Assembly (NCBI GenBank): GCA_907163345.1
Contig: CAJQUN010000015.1
Location: forward strand, 7,844,886-7,908,885
DNA length: 64,000 nt
Reading direction: 5' to 3'
From: Haberlea rhodopensis
Lineage: Eukaryota; Streptophyta; Magnoliopsida; Lamiales; Gesneriaceae
Made by a program: the position numbers and the translations under genes. Shown here piece after piece: positions 23,526 to 34,306 of this stretch (positions within the stretch are counted from its first letter, which is position 1; each line of letters begins with the position of its first letter). The notes beneath the pieces are model-generated. The model did no database searches. It was not told the DNA's origin and saw only the letters and a list, made by a program, of their open reading frames with translations.

Positions 23526-24439
23526 TAAAGATAACCATCTCTGAATCTCATCATCTGACTTCTGAGCTCTCCTGATATTCTCATAGTATCTGGCTCAGCT
23601 AATAAGGTCGATACATACACAGGTGATGCATCTATGTCGAAATCATAGCCCAGATGGCAATAGGAAGTCATCATGGCGGACAAATGAATGACGTCCTCAG
23701 CAGTACTCCTCACTTTCTGACTCAAGGCGTCTGCTGTCAAGTTGGCTTTTCCAGGATGGTACTCAATCTCACAATCATAGTCCTTGAGTAAGTCCATCCA
23801 TCTTCTCTGCCTCATGTTCAGCTCTGCCTGAGTGAATAAGAACTTCAGGCTCTTATGGTCCGTGTAAATGGTAAACGACGTACCATACAAATAATGCCTC
23901 CAAATCTTCAGGGCGAATATGATAGCCGCCAATTCTAAGTCATGGACTGGGTATCTAGTCTCATGCGGCTTCAACTGCCTCGACGCATAAGCTACCACAT
24001 GCTTATCTTGCATTAATACACACCCAAGGCCCTGAAGTGATGCATCAGTATAGAGGACAAACCTAGTGTTCTCCAAAGGAATCACCAACACAGGCACCGT
24101 CGTCAACCGGTGTTTCAACTCCTGGAAGCTCTCCTCACAAGCTTCTGACCAAAAGAATGATACTCCTTTTTGGGTTAACTGTGGCAACGGCTTGGCAATC
24201 TTTGAAAATCCTTCGACGAAGCTTCGATAATAGCCAGCCAAACCAAGAAAACTCCGTATCTCGGGCACAGAAGTGGGTGCAGCCCACTCCATCACAACCT
24301 CAATCTTCCTGGGATCCACCGATATCCCACTGCTAGATATGACATGCCCCAGAAACACTACACTGCTCAACCAAAACTCGTACTTGCTGAGCTTGGCATA
24401 CAACTGGTGATCTCTGAGAATCTGGAGTACTGTCCTCAA
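23474..24439 (-). pseudogene. T1 reverse transcriptase thumb and RNase H
   Basis: This is the continuation of pol after the frameshift in the catalytic motif. It shows the thumb/connection (VVFLGHVISSSGISVDPRKI, IRSFLGLAGYYRSF) and then RNase H with YTDAS, ELAAIIFALKIWRHYLYG, IYTDHKSLKFL and HPGKANLTADALS, the usual D-E-D-D positions. Near its end a one-base deletion (about 23587, GATATC to GTATC relative to T4) shifts the frame before integrase. RNase H would remove the RNA strand during reverse transcription; it cannot be produced as one chain here. Confidence 0.92.
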
Positions 24440-25200
24440 GTGTTTCGCATGCTCTTCCTCACTCCGAGAGTAGATGAGTATGTCGCAATAAATACAATGA
24501 CGAACTGATCAAGGTATGGTTGAAACACTCTGTTCATCAAGCTCATAAAGACCGCTGGGGCGTTCGTCACACCAAACGGCATCACTAGGAACTCATAGTG
24601 CCCATCACGAGTCCGAAATGCTGTCTTCTGCACATCCTCCTCTCTGACCCGAATCTGGTGATACCCTGATCTCAAATCAATCTTGCTATACAGCTTTGTG
24701 CCTTGCAACTGATCGAACAAGTCGTCAATCCTTGGGAGAGGATACTTGTTCTTCACTGTGGCCTTATTCAGTTGCCGGTAATCGATGCACAACCGCATTG
24801 AGCCATCCTTCTTCTTCACAAAGAGAACTGGTGCGCCCCATGGCGATACGCTAGGACGTATATATCCTTTGTCGAGGAGTTCCTGCAACTGCTCCTTCAC
24901 TTCCCTTAGCTCCGTCGGTGCCATCCTGTAAGGTGCACGAGAGATAGCGGATGTCCCCGGTAATAACTCAATCCCAAACTCGACTTCTCTAGCCGGCGGG
25001 AATCCGGGAATCTCCTCCGGGAACACATCAGCAAACTCTGCTACCACTGGTACATCCTCAACTCTCAATTCTTTATTCTTTCCGACGTGTCCACGGCATA
25101 GATGAGATAACCCGTGTGACCACGTTCCAACAACTGAGACATTTTGATTGCTGAAATCAACGGAATCTTCGCACGAGAACCGTTGCCATAAAAAGTCCAC
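24436..25200 (-). pseudogene. T1 reverse transcriptase fingers and palm, frameshifted in the catalytic motif
   Basis: The frame shows the protease-RT linker (ELRVEDVPVVAEFADVFPEE), SPWGAPVLFVKKKDGSMRLC, YRQLNKATVKNKYPLP, LYSKIDLRSGYHQIRV and MPFGVTNAPAVF. It then reaches FVIVFI, where intact copies continue with the two catalytic aspartates. One base is missing at about 24485/24486, so those aspartates are lost and the frame ends at 24436. T4 keeps the motif (FIDDILIYSRS), which fixes the lesion to one nucleotide. This alone would abolish polymerase activity. Confidence 0.92.
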
Positions 25201-25594
25201 TGTATCCCCAAATCAGGTCTGAACCTTACTGTCCTCTGTCGACAATCTACCACTGCCTGGTATCTGTTCAGAATGTCAATACCCACAATGCAGTCGAAGT
25301 CTGACATGCCCAACACAATCAAATCTTCCTTCAACTCGTTGCCCTCAAAATAAATGAGGCAATCCGCAAGAAACTGATCGGCAATGACATTCCTTCCAGT
25401 GGGTGTCGAGACCATGAGAGGCGTGGTAACGAAGACGTGCGCATATGGTGTCTCTCCACAAAGCCCACAGATACAAAAGAGTGTGAGGCACCTGTATCTA
25501 TCAAAATAAAAGCAGGGTACGTAAATAAATGGCACGTACCGGCGATCACCTCCTCCGGGGCTGCCTGAGCCTGCTCTCTAGTCAGCGCATACAC
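25065..25594 (-). pseudogene. T1 aspartic protease, frameshifted
   Basis: Protease normally cuts the gag-pol chain. The first frame (25331-25594) carries FILIDTGASHSFVSVGF, with the catalytic DTG. A frameshift near 25430 passes to a second frame (to 25065) with STPTGRNVIADQF, FDCIVGIDIL and NRYQAVVDCRQRTVRF. A further shift near 25080 separates it from reverse transcriptase. T4 encodes the same region in one open frame. Confidence 0.9.
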
Positions 25595-25600
25595 CTGCCC

Positions 25601-26679
25601 CTAGGACGGTCCCACTGTCTGACCTCCCGATGGTCGAGGCATAATCTGTTGCCTCTGATGCACTGTCCTGTCCTCAAACCTCGGCATGTTCCCTTGAAAA
25701 TCTGACTGTCCTCCCCGAGTGGGGCAATACCGAGAGATGTGGCCCATCTTACCACAACTGTAACAAGCAGGGCAATTGCTCGAAGAGTGTGGCCCTCCAC
25801 AATTGTCGCACCTTGTCTCCCCCGATCTATTTCCTTGCATAGGTCCTCGGTTGGTCGTCCAATTGCTCTTCATGTTCTCTTGCTTCCGACCAAAAGATTT
25901 CTTTCCACTAAACCGTGAGGATGAAGAAGCACCACGAGGCTTAAATGACTCTCCTCGGGGCCTCAAGCTATCAGTAGCTTGCCTCTGTTGTGGCACCTGT
26001 GGGGTACATCATTAGGATAGGCCCCAACTCCGATCTCCGCAAGTTCTGCTCTAGTAAGAGCATCATCGAATGAAGTGGGGTTGTTGGTGATAACACGGTC
26101 AAAAAGCTCCGGCCGTAACCCCTTCATAAAGTGCCTCATCTTTGCATGTCCGCTTGTGGCAATGTGCGGAACATACCGCAGCAATGAAGAATAGTGCATA
26201 GCATAGTCTGACACTGACATACCTCAATGCTTCAAGTTTGTGAACTCATCTTCCTTTGTCTGTCTCGCAGCCGCATAGAAATACCGGTTCAGAAACCGGG
26301 TTCTAAAGAGAGTCCAATAGATCAATACACCTTGAGCCCTTAGTTCCATCACTATATTCTTCCACCACATGGAAGGTTTCTTCGCTAGCTGGAACTCCGC
26401 CAATCTCAGCCATGCTGTCCTTGCACAAGGAGCTGACACAAAAATCTGTTCCAGTCTCTCCAGCCATTCCTCAGCCTCTTCCTGTCTCTGTCCCCTCAAA
26501 CATAGGCGGGTGGAAGGTCAGAAACTGAGTCAAACTGATCTCACCAGGTAGTAACAACTGAGCCACTGGTTCCACACCTACAGCTGGTGGAGGTAGAGGT
26601 TTGTCTGACCAATGCTCGCATTAACCCTGCCAACGTCACCTACCTCTTCATTGAGGTTCCCCAAGTTCATAGTCGTCAT
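25601..26679 (-). pseudogene. T1 gag, broken in at least three places
   Basis: Gag forms the virus-like particle. The likely start is the ATG at 26679-26677, directly after a candidate splice acceptor. Pieces in order are EEWLERLEQIF and FQLAKKPSMWW (26224-26499), DYAMHYSSLLRYVPHIAT and FDDALTRAELAEIGVG (25963-26220), and a basic region with a CCHC zinc knuckle CYSCGKMGHISRYC (25601-25996) ending in a stop before protease. Frameshifts lie near 26222 and 25990. In T4 the gag C-terminal half and protease are one frame, so the stop at 25601 is also a lesion. Confidence 0.9.
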
Positions 26680-26706
26680 GCTGTAATACAAGGGTTAACA
26701 ATAATT
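26677..26706 (-). promoter_or_regulatory. Candidate splice acceptor at T1 gag start
   Basis: The minus strand reads TTGTTAACCCTTGTATTACAG, then C and the gag ATG. AG is at 26682-26681 and a GTTAAC branch-point-like word lies about 15 nt upstream. A donor G|GTAAGA in the 5' LTR (GT at 28455-28454) would define a 1775-nt intron that contains the primer binding site. Confidence 0.55.
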
Positions 26707-26875
26707 CCAAAACAACAATATATGTGTTATGCCGTTAACAAGAGTGATAATAAGCATGTTAGTATAACAGTATATACATCAATATGCACCACATGCATAA
26801 ACATGCCCTAAATGTAAGCACCTAGCCAATCATGTTAAGGCTACCCTTCACTCGTTCCTGGGATCTCTAACCACT

Positions 26876-26887
26876 GCTCTGATACCA
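26876..26887 (-). other. T1 primer binding site (initiator Met tRNA)
   Basis: TGGTATCAGAGC on the minus strand, 4 nt inside the 5' LTR end at 26892. Confidence 0.93.
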
Positions 26888-26891
26888 CTAA

Positions 26892-28942
26892 TGTAAGGAC
26901 CCTAGTTCCTTAAGTGCGGATTAAAGGCATAAATAGAGCTAATCATGCTATATCAGAGTTTAATAGTTCGTGTTGAGGCTTTGAGCCCAAAGAATTACAT
27001 GCCAAGTTAAGGACTATCAAATGGATTAAATTACATTCACAAACAAATGAGTGGTATTCCCTATAGCTTTACACTACTCCTAGAGTAGATACTATACAAA
27101 ATAATCATGTCCTTCTAATCAAAAGCGTTCTTCACGAGCTCACCGCCTCAACCCGCCTTAGCCCCTTTATCATGCCAAAATGTACCTACAAGGACAACCC
27201 CCAAACATGAGCATGATGATTCATATCCAACACAATATGAATATAAGGCGTAAATGCATAAATCATAATAAAACACTTCCTGTTTTTCCCATGCATTTTA
27301 AACGCTCCATTTTTGGTTGTCCCTGTACCATAACTCATGAGCATAATCAATAGATTATTTAATGGTTCACACATGTCATGACATAACATCATTCCATTAT
27401 TACCAATTACCAATCCCTAGTCTGTTCATCACAATGTATTTTAATGCCCCTCGCTTCACATATAGGCGGCATAGAATAACCTCGTTTCAATGGACATGCG
27501 GTACTCCCACCCCTCGCTTCACATTTTAGCAGCAAATATTCTTTCCTCGCCTCATATGATAACCACGCTTCAATGTGACATGCGACACTCCCACCCCTCG
27601 CTTCACATTTAGCGGCACCAAATAAAATAGCAGCAAGCATTAAAATCATCAAGGGGATGACCATGACTCATGGGATGTGCACCAATAATCATTATATTCA
27701 TATACAATCATCATGCATAATTCCACATGTATTTGCATCCACAATGCATAATTCCATATATACTCGCATCCACAATGCATAATCAATGAGTATAATAGAT
27801 ACATGTACCATTGGGTGCCCGTACGTCCTCTACGTACCTTTCCAAAAAGTAGGATGTGGTAGTACTTCACTTCATTGGCTGTGTTGCCACCTGTGATGGT
27901 TCTACACATTCACACAAACCAATATTAGAACCCAATAATAGTCCAATACCAAAAATCCTACAAAAATAACCAAAAACACACATTTTGGTGTCTCGCGATC
28001 GATCGCCATATAGCCCCGATCGATCGCGAGACCACACTGTCTCGTTCAAAAAAAATTTTCAATCCACGATCGATCGCCGAGTTTGTGCCGATCGATCGCG
28101 CCAAACTCGCGATCGATCGCGGAAGGCTACTGCCTTCTCCCCTGTAGCTCGCGATCAATTGGGAGAATGTCCCGATCAATCGCCGAGACCTGTACACGCG
28201 ATTTTTGGGCACTATTCATCTTCCTTCTTCCCCAAATCAAACAAACTCAAATACCAACACATCAACAATACACAACCACTAAAAACCTTCAATAAACATC
28301 CTCATACACCCATAAATCTAACACCCAACCAAAATAATATCAACCCCCAACAAACCCATTTCAAAACTCCAATAAATCAATCCTAAACTGTAAATCCATA
28401 CAAAAACATCAAGGAAAGATATATGCCCATGCCCTTCCTAGGCCTCAAATCTTACCAAGAATCACACCAATGGAGTTTTTTGCAAAGATTTCTCTTCTAC
28501 CTTGAAGCAAAAATCGAAAATGAGGAAAGGGTTAGGATTGAGAGAGTGAGTTGGGGATTTAAAGAGTGAATGATAAAGTGAGGTGGTAAAGTGGGGTAAT
28601 GGCTTATATAGGTCCATTAAAATTGTACCCCAACAATTAACATGATGTATAAAATACTCTAACATGGTATTTTAAAAACATTTTACAAAAAATGCAACAA
28701 ACTCACAATAAATTCATACTTTCCAAATAATTAACAACCAACAAGAATAAATCATGTTTATACCCAATTTTCCCAATATGCACGATATACATCCCAAAAT
28801 GCATCCCCGGGTCACGCCTACCATGTGACTAAGCATTTCAACATGATAATTAGTTCTAGCATATAAATTAATTATCACCATAATTAATCACATAAACATA
28901 ATTAATGCCCAAATTGTAATTAATTATTTCGGGGATATCACA
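26892..28942 (-). mobile_element. T1 5' LTR
   Basis: 2051 bp, closely matching 20020-22084. It has the TATA box at 28603-28610, a donor-like CTTG|GTAAGA (GT at 28455), the CGATCGATCG array (27991-28190; five intact cores and two decayed to GATCAATTG or GATCAATCG), and the stem-loop array (27447-27620). The decayed cores show the C-to-T/G-to-A pattern expected where methylated CpG deaminates. Confidence 0.93.
27991..28190 (-). repeat. CGATCGATCG palindrome array in T1 5' LTR
   Basis: Five intact cores and two with CpG-type transitions. The spacing matches the array in the 3' LTR except for one missing unit. Confidence 0.92.
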
Positions 28943-28947
28943 ATATG

Positions 28948-29109
28948 ATTATTGTGCTTTTCATTTTTTTGGTATGGCCCTCGTGCGGGGAGGTCATGCC
29001 AAAATTTTTAGAGCCACTTGTTGGCAGGACTTTTAATAATCTTCCGTTGTTTACAAATAAATAATCATTGTGTGATAATTAAACACTTGATTAGGAACGA
29101 GTCCTCACA
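28948..29109 (+). mobile_element. Family C solo LTR, right part
   Basis: This is the continuation of 18070-20019 after the T1 insertion. It carries GGGGAGGTCATGCC followed by AAAATTTTTAGAG, ends GTCCTCACA at 29109, and is followed by the TSD CGCCC (29110-29114). Confidence 0.9.
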
Positions 29110-29114
29110 CGCCC

Positions 29115-30340
29115 CAGAAAAAATCATAATTACAAAGACACTCCATCTAAAAATTTATGTCAAATAAAGGTCAAAGTTGTTCATGGGCAATCTGGGGTTT
29201 TCATTAAAAAATTAGGAGAGGTTCTGTAACGGCCGTTTATTTTATTAAAGGTATGACTTATATGTAATGTTTAACCTAACTTGAGGGGGGATTCTGTAGG
29301 TTTGTAATTACGTTAAACTCGAGATGGTGTAGATGTAATTATCCCTTCTATTTATTCGAAGAAAAAAAAATCTGTTGTTTTTTGGTTTTCGTTTTTTCCT
29401 GAAAATTGAACCTGTAATTCATGCAAATAATCTTTAATCCATGCAAAAAATTGTTTTTATGTTAGGCCATTTTCAATAATTTCTTTATCAATAATTTTTT
29501 AGTTATTCATATAAATGGCGTATAATAAATAAGTACATATAGGATCACCTGAAATGTAAAAAAAAAAAAAGTAAATATAGGATCGACCTGAAAATGTAAA
29601 AAAAAAAAAATTAAGTAGATTGAATTCTTCTTTCACAGGACGAATTCAAAAAACAAATATGTTTTTTTTAGAATTCGTCTTTACGGATTCTTAATTTTTT
29701 TTTAAAATTAGTTTTGCTAAAGGCGATTTCAAATTTTAAAAAAGGTTTCTTTCCTGAAATCACTTAATTCACAATAGCGATTTATGGCAATGGCAATTTA
29801 CACAAAAATAAACTTCCCCCAATCACACGGTAAAAATGAAATTAATTTTAATTTTTACAATATTCTAATAATTTAGCCAATTTTTGATTATGCAATATAA
29901 ATTATCCTATCAAAGTTTATCATATGGTCAATCCCTGTTTCTTTTTTCCCAAAAAGGAAAAATTTAATGACCAAACAATATTAAAGCAATTCAAATTCAA
30001 ATTCAAATGTAAGCATAATTACAAGATCTTGCAAACTAGAAAGTAAAAATATGTCGGTGGTCTCAAAATATCAAGTATATACTGCACATTAACATATTTC
30101 ATTATTATATAATTGTCAGGGCCAGTATTTAACCTTCCTTAATGCATCATGAAAGGTGAAACTGGTGTAGCTTCTAAGTAAAGATAGCATAAGCCTCCCC
30201 ATTGGGATGATTAAATTGGTGGAGTAGATGAACGCACGAGTTTAATATCCCTAATAACATTTTCTCAACAGAGTCTGTAGGTTTGTCTAATGTAATTTAT
30301 CTGAATGTTATTGTTTGCAAGCTATTGCGTCAACCCAATG
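29115..30340. other. Intergenic AT-rich sequence upstream of the extensin-like gene
   Basis: No open gene is seen. Poly(A)/T runs and a GAATTCGTCTTTACGG word (about 29681) resemble the fold-back near 17551-17620. The last few hundred bases lead into the gene at 30568 and probably hold its promoter, but no confident TATA box could be fixed. Confidence 0.4.
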
Positions 30341-30567
30341 ATTCACCCAGTGTACACAAAAAGAGCAAAAGCTAAGAACCCTCTCTTTAGATCCACATTT
30401 TCTCCATTATCCCAACTCACTATCTCTCGTTATTCCATTTACACCTCTTTCCACAATCCCATTTCTTGAACACTGTCCCAAGTTTCAAGAAAATTTATTG
30501 GATCTTAGCATCTATATTTTCCAAATCTTGTTCTATTTTCAATTTTTGTGCCTTTTAATTTGAAGTT
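30341..30567 (+). promoter_or_regulatory. Probable promoter-proximal region and 5' UTR of the extensin-like gene
   Basis: A pyrimidine-rich, CT-laden stretch (TCTCCATTATCCCAACTCAC, CTCTCGTTATTCC) runs up to the ATG, as in many plant 5' leaders. There is no upstream ATG close to the start that would compete strongly. The assignment rests on composition and position only. Confidence 0.45.
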
Positions 30568-31071
30568 ATGGAAAGAAATGATCATAGTAAACTCAAATTC
30601 TTGATGCTATTGTTACTACTTGCATCAAGAAATGAATCTCCAGTTATGGCCGAGAATCTTACTACTCAAACATGGGTTGGATCGAAGTACCAGATTGAAT
30701 GCACTCTGTGCTCAGCCTGTGACAACCCTTGCAACATACCTTCACCGCCGACACCATCTCCACCGCCGCCGACCACCACTACCAATTGCCCACCTCCTCC
30801 ATCTCCTCCTTACTACTACTACACCCCACCACCACCACAACCAACATATACATACTACTCACCACCACCTCCTGGTGGCGGTGGCTACTACAATCCTCCA
30901 CCGACGCCGCCGTACCCAACAGGCCTAGCGCCGCCACCGCCTTTCCCAATTGTGTCTTACTTTCCATACTACTATTACAACTCTCCGTTACCTTCATTAT
31001 CTCCACCATTCAAGAAAATCCCCTCATCTTTCTTGATCCTCATGGCTTCCCTTTTTTATATCTTTCGTTGA
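30568..31071 (+). CDS. Small proline-rich, extensin-like wall protein, probably GPI-anchored
   Basis: A 167-residue protein, the only intact ordinary gene seen. It starts with a hydrophobic leader (FLMLLLLLA, residues about 11-20), then a cysteine cluster IECTLCSACDNPCN (about 44-57), then a proline-rich part (about 58-145) with SPPPP-like and PPPP runs and tyrosine clusters (YYYYTPPPP, YYSPPPP, YYNPPP) typical of hydroxyproline-rich wall proteins. It ends in a hydrophobic tail (SSFLILMASLFYIF). Leader plus tail fits export and lipid anchoring at the membrane-wall interface. Proteins with this CxxC..CDNPC start and short extensin-like body are a known plant family of unclear function. The start is the first ATG and gives the leader directly. 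Codon use and length look normal. Retrotransposons flank it on both sides. Confidence 0.85.
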   Translation: MERNDHSKLKFLMLLLLLASRNESPVMAENLTTQTWVGSKYQIECTLCSACDNPCNIPSPPTPSPPPPTTTTNCPPPPSPPYYYYTPPPPQPTYTYYSPPPPGGGGYYNPPPTPPYPTGLAPPPPFPIVSYFPYYYYNSPLPSLSPPFKKIPSSFLILMASLFYIFR

Positions 31072-31610
31072 GAAAAAAACAATATTTTTTCACTTTTGAG
31101 TCTTAAATTTTTCTTGTTGAGAGAAATCTGTAGAAAGCAAAAATAATGTATCAAGATTCACGGATCTTCAAGTGCGCAGAGACTCAAAGTAGGTGGGCTC
31201 GGACAATTTTGTAGACTTCCCGAAATACACTTGTTGATTATCAAGAAACAAAGGAAAATGGAACGCATTTTTGGGAGGTAACCGGAACTAGCTAGAAGCC
31301 ATTCTTCTGATTCTCATTCAAGTGCAGCGATCTGTAAATTCTTGAAACTTCAATCTTACTTAATTCTTCTGTTTCATTTGTGTTATTTAATTAATTAACA
31401 AATCATTAACGTTATGTTTTAAGGCAATTATGTCAGTCAATTTTAATGATGTATTACAAATCTATACATGTCTTTTGACCTTTCTTTGTAACTTTTTCCC
31501 ACAATTAATGCGTCTAATCAGTAATATTATATGCAATTATGATCAACGACACTTATATTAATTGTTAATAGCGCCTACTTATTAAAACCATTTAATTCAC
31601 TGGCATATAT
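31072..31610 (+). other. 3' flank of the extensin-like gene
   Basis: This holds the probable 3' UTR, with an AATAATGTATC word near 31142 as a possible poly(A) signal. AT-rich sequence continues to the solo LTR. No further gene is seen. Confidence 0.45.
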
Positions 31611-33516
31611 TGTAAAGAACCGGATTTTTGGTTATGGGATAACTAAAACATGATTTAAAAAGAGTTTGAAATTTCCTAAACTCTAGCCTAGAGTTTCAAT
31701 ACACCAAGGAGTCCTCATCCATCTCAAACTCCTTCCTTTATAATCGAATTCCAGCAGCATGGATCGACCAAAATTCTGGAAAACTGAATCCAAAGGCAGC
31801 TGTCAAGATCGAAGCAAACTCCAGAATCTGATCTTCACTCCTCAATCTGCACGTTTCTGTCACTAAGTTCGAAGAATCCTAACCAGTTCCACCTCTTCTC
31901 TATCGGCATAGATTTGCTCCAACTCGTATCAGATTTTAATCCAACCGAGAAGAGTCCATCCAGCCGATGAGTTGCGTCTCATGTAGGAGTCTTCGGATTT
32001 GATCTGATCCAACCGAGAGTCCTTCCACCTTTGGGTCAGTTTATGCCTCTATAAAAGCAAGGTTCCAGCCTCACATTCAATCACCAATTCACCTTCAACC
32101 AGCAGTAAATAGCCGAAGCTTTCTGCCCCAAAACCAGCAACAATTCCATCGAATTTCTGTTCCAGATTCAGTTCAAGTTTCGTTAATTTTTCTGAATCCG
32201 TTTTCCAGCGTGATTGTGTCATCTTAGCATCACAAACCAAGCTATAATCTGTCCAAATAAATCCAGGAAGATTAACCACACACTTAGCCAAGTTTTCGAA
32301 CCATAAACCATCGTTGTTGCAAGAGAGATTCTGTCCGAGAGTTCTGTCTCTGTTGGAAATTTACAGCAAAGTTTATGCGTGTTTTGATCCAACGTTGAAC
32401 CTTCTTAGATTACCAGAAACGTTGTTCATAAGTCCCTCTGTTTTATGAGTTGAAATTCGAGCAGAATTCAAGCAAGAGCCATCCAGAAATCGGTCCAAGT
32501 TCGGTGAGTACCAAGTCTGAATCCAAGTCTGCCAACTTGTGTTGTTTCTGTCCTTATTCGATAGTGCTCCAGCAGCAATTATTTGAAGGATTCCAGTAGT
32601 GATTCAAGGATTGGTGTTTCGAGTGTTGTTCGAAAGCCAAGGAAACCGTGTGTTTCAATACGTGATCAAGCAAGCAAGTAACCAAGCACTGTAAGTGGGC
32701 TTTTGTTAAGTATTCGTTTCGTTTTCAAAAATACTATGTATGTTTTTAAATTCTCAATCGATATGTATTATGTTGAAATTATGAAAGTATATTTTGTAAG
32801 CACGTTAAACTCGAAATCTAATTGGATTTGGATCCCCATGACCCTGATGCGGTGGGGTGTAACCGCTAAAAGAACCTTATACGGTGGTAATCCGTTGTTT
32901 CTGGATTATCCAGACCCTTTATTCGTGGGTTAGCCGATGTTATGACCTCATCTCTAGGAGGGTTAAGTCTAGAGACTGATATCAGTACCAAGAAGAGAGT
33001 AGAATGCTTTACTGTGCTTAAGTATATGAAAATTATGAAACGATATGTTATGTCATGGCTCGTAAGGGCAAATCAAGTATGTTAAGATACATTCATATCG
33101 GTTTATGCAAGTTTTATGATCCAAGTTTATGAAAATTATATATATGTATGATATCGATTGTCCCCCACTTGCTGAGTGTTTTCCAAAGCACTCAACCCCT
33201 TACTCTACATCCCCAGATAAAGCCGAAGAAGAATTAGAGCAAGAAGAAGAGCACCAATTTTGGGGTTGGTGAATCAAGTCCGCTGCGTAGTTCAAGATAT
33301 TTTATGTTTTCAAGTTTTCCAGTTTTAAGACAATTTTATTTATTCAGTTGTTAAGTTTTTAATTCCGCATTCCTTTATTCATTGTAAAGACAATGGTTTT
33401 TATTTTTATGGAAAAGACTGGCTTTTCAGTAGTTATGATATTATGAGGCTTATTGATTTCAAGTTGTTTATGGAAATCAATGCCGGTGTTAGTGACCCCG
33501 GTCTCGGGGCGTGACA
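31611..33516 (+). mobile_element. Family D solo LTR
   Basis: A 1906-bp LTR from TGTAAAGAACCGG to GGGGCGTGACA with no adjoining interior, flanked by TATAT at 31606-31610 and 33517-33521. The plus orientation is supported by a TATA box at 32050-32057 (CTATAAAAGC) and by a donor-like TCG|GTGAGTA (GT at 32504). It belongs to none of the other families but shares the general plan of early promoter, long leader and donor. The TATAT duplication lies next to a TA-rich run, so it is slightly less decisive than the others. Confidence 0.88.
32050..32057 (+). promoter_or_regulatory. TATA box of family D LTR
   Basis: TATAAAAG lies 440 bp into the LTR, with the U3-like part upstream and the leader downstream. 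Confidence 0.7.
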
Positions 33517-34199
33517 TATATATATACTATATTATAATATATGAGCACCCTAGAGTAATCACTTTGGTATGATCATTGTGAAATTACAAAAATAGCCTCT
33601 ATTTATCAAATATTATATGTAATATGTGAGGATGTTAGTGGTATGACCTAAAGTAAACTTACCATAATACCTTCACATGTGTTGTCAAATAACAAATATG
33701 GATAATGTGCTAAATGACCGCAAGACCCCTTTTAATTTGGATAATCACAATAACATCAAAAAAAAAAATATTTGGGAGGGTATTAAACTACAAAATCAAT
33801 TTGAAAAAAAAAATTATTACATCCCTAAAGCCAAAAATAATATTAAATTTATAATTACTACATCACTTTACAAAACAAATATTGTAAATGTACGCAACGT
33901 GTACAACGGAACACTAGTATATTTTATGGCTAGTGTTATTGCCAAAATACTTTGTTGCCAGTATTTTTTACAAATCGATAAGTTTACCCTTTTTTGCTTG
34001 ATACGCTAATCCTAAATTCATTATTCAATTATACATCTTATTTTATTTTCATCCTTTTAGTTGACTCAAATTAATACCATAATTTAATTTTTTATGTAAG
34101 TAAATTGGTGAGTACCAATATTTAAACGTAGAGTCATGGAATTTTTTATTTGATAAAATATAATTGATACGAAACATGCTCACGTTATTAAGCCAAATT
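33517..34199. other. AT-rich stretch, no gene seen
   Basis: It begins with a (TA)-rich run after the solo LTR. An open frame at 33677-34009 is low-complexity lysine/asparagine-rich sequence expected by chance in AT-rich DNA and has no recognisable domain. Confidence 0.5.
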
Positions 34200-34306
34200 A
34201 ATAAAAGAATCCATGCCGGTTCCGTCACCCAAGGATTAGTCAGGCGAAAGCCTGGATACCTTGTAAATCAAAAAAAAAATAAAAAAAATAAAATAAAAGA
34301 ATCCAT
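34200..34306 (+). mobile_element. 5'-truncated SINE with 15-bp target duplication
   Basis: The body at 34215-34291 carries GGTTCCGTCACCCAAGGATT, CAGGCGAAAGCCTGGATACC, TTGTAAATC and an A-rich tail, a 3' end typical of plant SINEs. It is bounded by AATAAAAGAATCCAT at 34200-34214 and 34292-34306. The tRNA-related 5' part (A and B boxes) is absent, so it was copied by LINE machinery as a truncated transcript. CAGGCGAAAGCCTG forms a short hairpin within it. Confidence 0.88.

Larger units (their letters stand above)
20020..28942 (-). mobile_element. T1: complete Ty3/gypsy Tekay (Del)-type element, coding region decayed
   Basis: An 8923-bp element on the minus strand with TG..CA ends, LTRs of 2065 and 2051 bp, a primer binding site, a polypurine region, gag-pol in the order gag, protease, reverse transcriptase, RNase H, integrase, and a 5-bp TSD. 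The integrase C-terminus carries the IRILDRADRRLRNKVIP block typical of Tekay/Del chromoviruses. At least seven lesions break the polyprotein. The two LTRs differ by scattered changes, several of them C-to-T at CpG. It is inserted in the family C solo LTR. Confidence 0.93.

Noticed and set aside
22989..23528. 179-codon plus-strand frame
   Set aside because: It is the antisense shadow of T1 integrase.
33677..34009. 110-codon lysine/asparagine-rich frame
   Set aside because: Low-complexity frame in AT-rich DNA with no domain or neighbouring gene signals.
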